A DNA stretch of 40,107 nucleotides from NCBI RefSeq assembly GCF_016734765.1, contig NZ_JAERQE010000039.1, forward strand, positions 1-40,107, read 5' to 3'. This stretch comes from Microvirga soli. GTDB taxonomy: Bacteria > Pseudomonadota > Alphaproteobacteria > Rhizobiales > Beijerinckiaceae. This document shows, piece after piece, positions 34,887-40,107 of the stretch. The position numbers and the translations under genes were made by a program. The notes below the pieces were generated by a model. It did no database searches. It saw nothing but the letters and a program-made list of their open reading frames with translations, and was not told where the DNA came from. Numbering within the stretch: the stretch's first letter is position 1; every line of letters begins with the position of its first letter.

Positions 34887-35348
34887 ATGATTGCCCGGCG
34901 CCAGAAAGTGCCGGATCATCTTGTACAAATGCTTCTTCACTCTATGGGACATGGCGACGAAATCGCTGTTGTCGACGGCAATTCTCCCGCAGCGGCCATA
35001 GCCCAGCGTCTCGTGAGGCTCGATGGATTGTCAGCAACAGACGTGACCAGTGCCGTTCTGTCGGTGATGCCTCTCGATCATTTCGCGCCAGAGGCGGCAT
35101 GGCGCATGGAGGTCGTGGGCGACCGTCAGGCGGAAGAGCCAATCTTCGATGAATTCCGTGCCATCATTCCCCGTCACGAGGGCTTTAGTTTTCGCCTCGC
35201 TGCTTTTGAGCGATTTGCCTTCTACGATGGAGCCAAAGCTGCTTATGCAATCGTTTCGACGGGAGAGAACAGACTATATGGCAATAAAATCCTAAAAAGG
35301 TATAATCCGAAGCGACTGATGCTGATGGTGAGAACGCTAGGTGTTTGA
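34887..35348 (+). CDS. fucU: L-fucose mutarotase FucU (RbsD/FucU family), C-terminus altered
   Basis: 153 residues. HSMGHGDEIAVVDGNSPAAA (His22, Asp30) is the RbsD/FucU active-site opening, and FERFAFYDGAKAAYAIVSTG followed by ENRLYGNKILK is the closing part with FucU-type residues. The enzyme interconverts sugar anomers, feeding the dehydrogenase next door. Normal members end a few residues after ILKKG; here about 17 unrelated residues follow (RYNPKRLMLMVRTLGV) and the TGA stop lies in the left end of an IS481 element. Core residues are present, so it may still work. Confidence 0.85.
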   Translation: MIARRQKVPDHLVQMLLHSMGHGDEIAVVDGNSPAAAIAQRLVRLDGLSATDVTSAVLSVMPLDHFAPEAAWRMEVVGDRQAEEPIFDEFRAIIPRHEGFSFRLAAFERFAFYDGAKAAYAIVSTGENRLYGNKILKRYNPKRLMLMVRTLGV

Positions 35349-36205
35349 TCCCGGGGTTTGATGGTGCATTCTTATCGCCTGAATGGAGGGATGCTCTATG
35401 GGCCAGGTTCTCCACGGCAGCGCCACCACGACTGAGGCGGTCCGTCGCGCAATCCAGAATAGTCAAGAAAGCCTGAGAGCCCTGGCCACGCGCCACGGCA
35501 TCAACCAGAAAACAGTCGCTAAATGGAAGAAGCGCACCTCGGTCGTTGACCTGCCCACCGGGCCCAAGAGCCCAAAGTCAACCATCCTGTCAGCCGATGA
35601 GGAGGCCGTGATCATCGCCTTCCGCCGGCACACGCTCCTGCCGCTGGATGACTGCCTCTATGCCCTCCAGCCCACGATCCCGCACCTGACGCGCTCGTCG
35701 CTGCATCGCTGCCTGCAACGTCACGGGATTGGGCGCTTGCCGGATGTGGAGGGCGAAAAGCCTGCCAAGAAGAAGTTCAAGAGTTACCCCATTGGCTTCT
35801 TCCACATCAACATTGCCGAAGTGCAGACCGCACAAGGCAAGCTCTACCTGTTTGTCGCTATTGATCGCACCAGCAAGTTCGCCTTTGCGCAGCTGGTCGA
35901 GAAGGCCAACCGGGTCACTGCCTCGACCTTCCTGGTCGCCCTGATCGCGGCCGTGCCCTACAAGATCCACACAGTGCTCACCGACAACGGCATCCAGTTC
36001 CGGCTGCCGCCGCGCTATGCTGATGGCCCGACCGCCCGCTACATCACGCACATGTTCGACATGCGCTGCCGCGAGAACGGCATCGAGCACCGCTTCACCA
36101 AAATCAATCATCCCTGGACGAATGGGCAGGTCGAGCGGATGAACCGCACCATCAAGGACGCAACGGTCAAGCGCTATCACTACGACAACCATGACCAGCT
36201 GCGGC
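35342..36205 (+). mobile_element. IS481-family element, right end missing
   Basis: The left end is judged to start with TGTTTGATCCCGGGGTTTGA at 35342, since IS481 elements begin with TGT and the transposase follows 55 bases later. Homology to the transposase stops after codon 269 (about 36205). The C-terminal part, right inverted repeat and downstream target copy are absent, so the copy is a truncated remnant joining the fucU region to an unrelated receiver gene. Confidence 0.7.
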
Positions 36206-36339
36206 TTAAATCGTCAGGCGTTCAGCGCCTCATAGGCGGATGGTTTCGACGTGGGTATGATGCATACGTCTATGAGATCGCCAACGCCTCACGCCGCTCG
36301 GCGGCGATGGTGTCGAACGCGTCGCTGAACGTCTCGTAA
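35398..36339 (+). pseudogene. IS481-family transposase, truncated and with a changed catalytic residue
   Basis: ATG 35398 follows GGAGGG at seven bases. N-terminal HTH (SQESLRALATRHGINQKTVAKWKKR), then an rve-type core. The catalytic triad should be D-D-E: Asp196 (LTDNGIQF) and Glu246 (NGQVERMNR) are there, but the first Asp is Asn138 (FHINIAEVQ, where relatives have FHIDIAEV). After HYDNHDQLR the usual C-terminus is replaced by about 45 unrelated residues that run antisense over the receiver gene end to a chance stop at 36339. It should be inactive on both counts. Confidence 0.85.
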
Positions 36340-36656
36340 GAGAACGGCTTCAGGAGCACGGGCGCGTGCTGATAGGGCGCAGGAACGATGCTGGGATCGT
36401 AACCCGTCACGAAGATGAACGGGATGCTGCGGTGGTGCAGGATATCGGCCACGGGATAGACCGCGAGGCCCGCCATGTTGACGTCGAGGATGGCGAGGTC
36501 GAGATCATCTTCGAGCGCCAGAGCGATGGCCTGTTCGAAGGTGGCGGCAGGGCCGACGACCTGCCCGCCGCAATCGCATACCATGTCCTCGATCAGCATC
36601 GACACCAGGGTCTCGTCTTCGACGATGAGAACGCGGGGGCTGCGGAAGGTCTGCAT
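36270..36656 (-). CDS. Single-domain response regulator
   Basis: 128 residues from ATG 36656, after GGGGGAG. A lone CheY-like receiver: acidic pair Glu13-Asp14, phospho-acceptor Asp58 (LAILDVNMAG), Thr in FIFVTGYD and Lys in VLLKPF. No output domain, so it signals by protein contact; in alphaproteobacteria such receivers often work with HWE/HisKA_2 kinases, none of which is in the window. Its stop lies about 65 bases from the IS481 junction, so the gene is intact. It follows the Gly-rich gene on the same strand, beyond a strong terminator-like hairpin. Confidence 0.9.
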   Translation of the reverse strand: MQTFRSPRVLIVEDETLVSMLIEDMVCDCGGQVVGPAATFEQAIALALEDDLDLAILDVNMAGLAVYPVADILHHRSIPFIFVTGYDPSIVPAPYQHAPVLLKPFSYETFSDAFDTIAAERREALAIS

Positions 36657-36739
36657 GGGTGCTCCCCCAATGGTCTGGATGTGATGGATGGATCCCTGCA
36701 TGTGAGCCCGACTGCGTTGGATGGATCGTGATGGATGAT

Positions 36740-36769
36740 GCGTCCTGCCGCCGGTCGGCGGCAGGACGC
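36740..36769 (-). terminator. Strong hairpin after the Gly-rich protein gene
   Basis: GCGTCCTGCCGCC, loop GGTC, GGCGGCAGGACGC: a perfect 13-bp GC-rich stem eight bases after the Gly-rich gene stop. No T-run, as is common in high-GC genomes. The receiver gene beyond it has short GATGGAT repeats before its binding site and may have its own promoter. Confidence 0.7.
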
Positions 36770-36777
36770 TGTGCGTG

Positions 36778-37557
36778 TTAAGGCTGTGCCGCCTGGATCT
36801 CGCGGGCTTCCGCGACGATCTGATCGAACACCACGGATTCAGGATCGATGTCGAGCCCGAGCTTTTCGTTGAGTACCTTGACGGGCTCTTCCGGCACACC
36901 CTGCTTCGACAGCTGAGCCAAGGCCGTGGCGGCCGCTGTGATCTCCGCGTCGGTGATCTCGTCCTCGACGTCCGTGCCGAGGGTCAGCGCCTTCTCGTAG
37001 GTTGCGATCAGCCCAACCGTCGAGTTCGGCGCGGCGTTCAGCCGAGCGGTGGCCGAGGCATTCACCGCGTTCATGCGACTGAGCCTAGCGGTGTCGAGGC
37101 CGATGATCTTGGCGCTGGAGGCGGCCTTCTTCGCGTCGGAGGAGACTTTCGTCTCGGCCTCTCTGGCCTCGCGCCTGGCGTCGCGGGTGCTGCGCGCCTC
37201 CTCGGCCCTCGCTTGCCCCTTCGCTGCGGCGTCGCTGGGACTGGAGCTGCGGCCGCTACGCTCGCCGCCACGGGAATTCTCGCCGCCGCCGCCGCGTGAC
37301 TCGCCACCAGACTTTCCGCCGGAGCCGCCATGGCCGCCAGAGTTGCCGCCACTGCCGCCACCACCGGAGTTGCCGCCGCCGTTTCCGCCACCATGGCCAC
37401 CGCCGTTGTCGCCACCGTTTCCACTGCCATCGCCGCCTTTGGCCTGGGCCTGGGATTTTTCGAGCTTGAGCGAGGTCAGGTCGAGCGACAGGGGTTGCAG
37501 GCTGACGGCGAGGCCAAGAGCGAGCGCCGAAACAGTCAGGGCAAGACGTCGTATCAT
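36778..37557 (-). CDS. Secreted glycine-rich protein, unknown function
   Basis: 259 residues from ATG 37557, after AGGAAA. Signal peptide MIRRLALTVSALALGLAVSL with probable cleavage after SQAQA. A Gly/Asn/Ser-rich block of about 60 residues (GGHGGGNGGGNSGGGGSGG) passes into a charged Ala/Arg/Glu helix-prone stretch (QARAEEARSTRDARREAREA) and an Ala-rich end with acidic turns (TDVEDEITDAEITAAATALA). I do not recognise a domain. It diverges from the DUF6502-DUF5666 pair, whose second protein also ends in a Gly-rich tail of similar style, so the two products may act at the same place outside the cell. Confidence 0.82.
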   Translation of the reverse strand: MIRRLALTVSALALGLAVSLQPLSLDLTSLKLEKSQAQAKGGDGSGNGGDNGGGHGGGNGGGNSGGGGSGGNSGGHGGSGGKSGGESRGGGGENSRGGERSGRSSSPSDAAAKGQARAEEARSTRDARREAREAETKVSSDAKKAASSAKIIGLDTARLSRMNAVNASATARLNAAPNSTVGLIATYEKALTLGTDVEDEITDAEITAAATALAQLSKQGVPEEPVKVLNEKLGLDIDPESVVFDQIVAEAREIQAAQP

Positions 37558-37624
37558 GAGGTTTCCTTCCAAAACATGTGAGCCTGTGAGGCCCCCTTGG
37601 CTTTATAAGTATGTGAGAAATTTT

Positions 37625-37646
37625 CCCACGTCAACGTTGATGTGGG
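37625..37646. promoter_or_regulatory. 22-bp near-palindrome in divergent promoter, likely operator
   Basis: Centre AACGTT; arms CCCACGTCAAC and GTTGATGTGGG pair except for one position. A further half-site TTCCCACG (37652-37659) repeats the left flank TTCCCACG (37623-37630) 29 bases on. It sits in the 125-bp gap between the Gly-rich gene and the DUF6502 gene, 36 bases before the latter start. A dimeric HTH protein, possibly DUF6502 itself, could bind it. Confidence 0.6.
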
Positions 37647-37682
37647 ATTGCTTCCCACGCTCGATCGGCCTACCTAGATTTT

Positions 37683-38552
37683 ATGTCCGGCGATGCTCCC
37701 CGCTCTCTCAAACCAGCCAAGCTGCACGCGCCCCTCGCGCGCCTGCTGCGCCCCCTCGTGCGGCTCCTGATCCGCAGCGGCATCACGTTCCCCATGCTGG
37801 CGGAGCTGCTGCGCGAGCTTTATGTGAACGTCGCCGAGTACGACTTCGCCCTTCAGGGCAAGGAGCAGACGGACAGCCGCGTCAGCCTTCTGACCGGCAT
37901 CCACCGCAAGGAAGTGCGCCGGCTGCGGGGCGCGGGCGCCCCGGTCAACACGGTGCCGGCGACGGTCTCGCAAACGAGCCGTATCCTGGCTCGCTGGCTT
38001 GCGGACCCGCGCTTCACCGGCCCCGACGGGCGCCCCCTGCCTCTCCCCCGCACGGCCGAGATGCCGCAACCGTCCTTCGAGCGCCTTGTCGCCTCAGTCA
38101 CGCGCGACGTACGGCCCCGCGCGGTGCTGGACGAATGGCTCGACCGCAAGCTGGTCGTACTAGACGACGAGGATCGCGCCCTTCTGGCCGAGTCGGCTTA
38201 TGTGCCGAGCGGCGGAGACGACCAGCAGCTCTATTATCTCGGACGCAACCTGCACGACCACATCGCCGCCGCAGTGGCGAATGTGGAAGCCGGATCACCG
38301 CCCTTCCTGGAAAGGGCCGTCCACTATGATGGGCTGACGAGGGAGATGGCCGAGCAATTGCAGCGGCGCTCCCGCGACGTGGCCATGGAAGCTCTCCACA
38401 CGCTCAACCGTGAAGCCCACGCTGCCAGCGACCAGGCTCCCGCGGGGCAGTGGCGCTGGAATTTCGGCGTATACGTCTATTCCGAAGAGGTCGCGCCACC
38501 ATCCGCTGCCGCGACATCCACCGACACCAACGACAAGGGAGCCAAGCCGTGA
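37683..38552 (+). CDS. DUF6502-family protein, probable HTH DNA-binding regulator
   Basis: 289 residues. The N-terminal part LARLLRPLVRLLIRSGITFPMLAELLRELYVNVA is followed by QTDSRVSLLTGIHRKEVRRLR, which reads as a helix-turn-helix with recognition helix near HRKEVRRL. The middle and C-terminal parts (LARWLADPRFTGPDGRPLPL, ERAVHYDGLTREMAEQLQRRS) are typical of DUF6502 proteins. The role is not established; a cytoplasmic regulator is my inference from the HTH-like segment and absence of signal or membrane segments. The ATG at 37683 has no Shine-Dalgarno sequence (CTAGATTTTATG), so the message may be leaderless. The stop overlaps the next GTG start (GTGA). Confidence 0.85.
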   Translation: MSGDAPRSLKPAKLHAPLARLLRPLVRLLIRSGITFPMLAELLRELYVNVAEYDFALQGKEQTDSRVSLLTGIHRKEVRRLRGAGAPVNTVPATVSQTSRILARWLADPRFTGPDGRPLPLPRTAEMPQPSFERLVASVTRDVRPRAVLDEWLDRKLVVLDDEDRALLAESAYVPSGGDDQQLYYLGRNLHDHIAAAVANVEAGSPPFLERAVHYDGLTREMAEQLQRRSRDVAMEALHTLNREAHAASDQAPAGQWRWNFGVYVYSEEVAPPSAAATSTDTNDKGAKP

Positions 38553-39838
38553 AGTACCACGCCGCTTCGCTCGCACGAACCCGTGCTGTCTTGCTCGTGG
38601 CGCTGGTTCTGCTTGTAGCCTCGCTGACCCTGGCGTGGGGCCAGAGCGGGCAGGACCGCGGCATCGGCGGCACCGGAGTCGTGGCCGATGATCAGGACGG
38701 CGACCGGGGCATTGGCGGCACCGGCATGATGGGCCGCATCCGCGGGTTCGGAAGCATCATCGTCAACGGCCAGCATGTGAACTACGCGCCCGACGTGCCG
38801 GTGCGGATCGACGGGCAGGCTCGTGCGGTGTCCGACCTGAAGATCGGCCAGGTGGTGCGGGTGGTTGCCGAAAACCGCAACGGCGTGCTGGTCACACGGC
38901 AGATCGATGTCACCAGCGAGGTCGTCGGCCCGATCGAGACAACGGGCAGGACGACCCTAACGGTGCTCGGCCAGACCGTCTCCACGCAGGCGCTGGCCAC
39001 CGCAGGCCGGTGGCAGCTTGGAGACCGCGTGGCGGTGTTCGGCCTACGGCGGCCCGATGGCACGATCGTCGCAAGCTTGATCGAGCGACGGGATAGCGGG
39101 CCGGAGAGGATCGCCGGCCAAGTGACCCGATCGCGCAGCGGCGGCCTCGGAATCGGCACGTTGAAACTCACTGGCGTGGATCCTGCGCTCGTCGGTGCGC
39201 GGGCCGTATTCGAGGGAGCCTATGCCAACGGCACGCTTCAGGTGACAGGCACAGCCCGGGAGCGGGATCTCCTGGGAGCGAATGTCCAGCGGTTCTCCAT
39301 CGAGGCCTATGTCGAGCGGACGCGAAACGGGCTGCGTCTCGGTTCGGGGCTCGAGGTGGCAGGCCGCCCCTCCTCGACCCTGCCGGTCGGGTCCTATGCG
39401 CCTGCGGTGGTGACCGTTGTAACCGATCAGAGAGGACGTCTCGGCATCGAGAATGTGTCCTTCGAAGGAAAGCCAACGTCATTGCGCGGATCACCCCAAG
39501 CGACAGAACATGAAGATTCGCGCAACACGCCGGCGGATGCACGGGGACGTGGACCTGGATCGCGCGATATGCATCCGGGATCCGGCTCGTCCCGCCAGAA
39601 CTCTTCGTCCGACGGCGCCCGCGGGCGCGATGGCGAGGGCGGATTATCCGGCAATCAATCCGGCGGGAGCGGCAACAACGGCCAGGGCAATAGCAGCGGT
39701 GGCGGCAACCAGGGCGGCCGAGGCGGCGATCACGGCGGTGGACCTGGTGGCGGCTCCGGTGCGGGCGGTGGCGGCAACGGCAGCGGGAACGGAGGCGGCC
39801 ATGGTGGAGGTGGTAATGGCGGCGGGGGCAAACGCTGA
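38549..39838 (+). CDS. Secreted DUF5666-domain protein with Gly-rich tail
   Basis: 429 residues from GTG 38549, which overlaps the DUF6502 stop and follows GGGAG. Signal: RTRAVLLVALVLLVASLTLA, cleaved near AWGQ. Then DRGIGGTG occurs twice about 17 residues apart. A run of small beta-barrel-like units follows: GRIRGFGSIIVNGQHVNYA, VGPIETTGRTTLTVLGQTV, IAGQVTRSRSGGLGIGTLKL, characteristic of DUF5666. The last about 110 residues are disordered: Arg/Asp/Ser-rich, then nearly pure Gly/Asn/Ser with some His. Function unknown; the translational coupling to DUF6502 suggests a dedicated pair. Confidence 0.85.
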   Translation: MKYHAASLARTRAVLLVALVLLVASLTLAWGQSGQDRGIGGTGVVADDQDGDRGIGGTGMMGRIRGFGSIIVNGQHVNYAPDVPVRIDGQARAVSDLKIGQVVRVVAENRNGVLVTRQIDVTSEVVGPIETTGRTTLTVLGQTVSTQALATAGRWQLGDRVAVFGLRRPDGTIVASLIERRDSGPERIAGQVTRSRSGGLGIGTLKLTGVDPALVGARAVFEGAYANGTLQVTGTARERDLLGANVQRFSIEAYVERTRNGLRLGSGLEVAGRPSSTLPVGSYAPAVVTVVTDQRGRLGIENVSFEGKPTSLRGSPQATEHEDSRNTPADARGRGPGSRDMHPGSGSSRQNSSSDGARGRDGEGGLSGNQSGGSGNNGQGNSSGGGNQGGRGGDHGGGPGGGSGAGGGGNGSGNGGGHGGGGNGGGGKR

Positions 39839-39868
39839 AAATCGTACCGGTTGTGCTGACTGGTCCTG

Positions 39869-40024
39869 ACGAGCCACAGCCAATCCTGGGATGCGAAGCG
39901 CCCCGCGGTTTCGGCGTGCACCGCCGCGCGCGATGCGGACGAGGGCAGTCAGTGGTTCGCGCTCTATGAGAAGCTTGGGATCCGCGAGGAGGTGCTCCAT
40001 CTCGACATCCGGGTCGAACCATAG
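39869..40024 (+). other. Possible 51-codon ORF without a standard start
   Basis: The frame after a TGA at 39857-39859 reads TSHSQSWDAKRPAVSACTAA, then RDADEGSQWFALYEKLGIRE and EVLHLDIRVEP to TAG. The text is protein-like (WFALYEKLGIR) and GC3 is high, but no ATG, GTG or TTG is in frame; ACG at 39869 lies where an ATG might have been. Could be a decayed gene or one starting from ACG or CTG. Nothing else is seen from 40025 to the window end. Confidence 0.25.
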
Positions 40025-40107
40025 TCGCCCTAGATGCCGTAATGGGCCTGCCGCTCACGGAGTAGCGAAGCAGGGTGGCTGTCCCTCAGAGTGATGTGTG
40101 TGGAAAC

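Noticed and set aside
37049..38329. 426-codon plus-strand frame crossing the Gly-rich gene and the DUF6502 gene
   Set aside because: Its Pro-rich part is the antisense of Gly codons and the rest is out of frame with DUF6502; composition artefact.
39720..39838. Repeated GGCGGC-type units looking like a repeat array or CRISPR
   Set aside because: They are codon repeats of a Gly/Asn-rich protein tail; spacing is irregular and there are no unique spacers.
39168..40058. 296-codon minus-strand frame at the window end
   Set aside because: Arg/His-rich antisense of the DUF5666 gene and its Gly-rich tail; no start site or domain.

Overview
The window reads as chromosomal accessory DNA of an alphaproteobacterium, most likely Hyphomicrobiales (Methylobacteriaceae such as Microvirga, or a close relative). 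This is inferred from gene content: an ALAS-type hemA (the alphaproteobacterial C4 haem route), a TctABC tripartite carrier, a DctPQM TRAP carrier, degenerate TPR-type adenylate cyclase remnants, IS630/IS481 elements, and short degenerate intergenic repeats of the kind common in this order. No rRNA, tRNA or CRISPR was seen.

Layout. (1) 1-4136: the 3' end of an AGE-family sugar epimerase, a decayed adenylate-cyclase fragment, an SDR dehydrogenase whose stop codon sits at the left end of an IS630 element, then an empty stretch. (2) 4137-16095, all on the minus strand: hemA-like ALAS, membrane-fusion protein and RND pump joined by ATGA overlaps; then an ABC ATPase-permease-binding protein set (nitrate/taurine/NMT1 type); then TctC-TctB-TctA. 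(3) 16096-24070, gene-poor and scarred: a GGDEF gene with an amber codon, alanine dehydrogenase, a small lipoprotein, a PL7 alginate-lyase-like enzyme with an RTX tail, a frameshifted receiver protein, a secreted cupin, a frameshifted small ORF and several dispersed repeats. (4) 24071-35348, a sugar/sugar-acid catabolic island: GntR/FCD regulator and DapA-family aldolase/lyase, divergent TRAP DctPQM, an L-fuconolactonase-like amidohydrolase, a ribose-type ABC importer, an aldo/keto reductase and an L-fucose mutarotase (FucU). The two divergent promoter regions of this island share an inverted-repeat motif with half-site TCYGACA, so one regulator, probably the GntR protein, may control both. 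(5) 35342-36205, an IS481 remnant lacking its right end. (6) 36270-39838, a set of uncharacterised genes: a single-domain receiver, a secreted Gly-rich protein, and a divergent DUF6502 (probable HTH protein) to DUF5666 (secreted, Gly-rich tail) gene pair sharing a promoter region with a 22-bp near-palindrome.

How they may work together. Region 4 fits a non-phosphorylating pathway: aldose uptake, mutarotation (FucU), oxidation (aldo/keto reductase), lactone hydrolysis, [missing dehydratase], and aldol cleavage (DapA family). The expected sugar-acid dehydratase is absent. IS481 damage directly after fucU suggests the operon may have lost its 3' part, though the gene could lie elsewhere. The best candidates for undescribed biology are the DUF6502/DUF5666/Gly-rich locus and the ALAS-RND operon. 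All family assignments come from reading motifs by eye; no database search was run.
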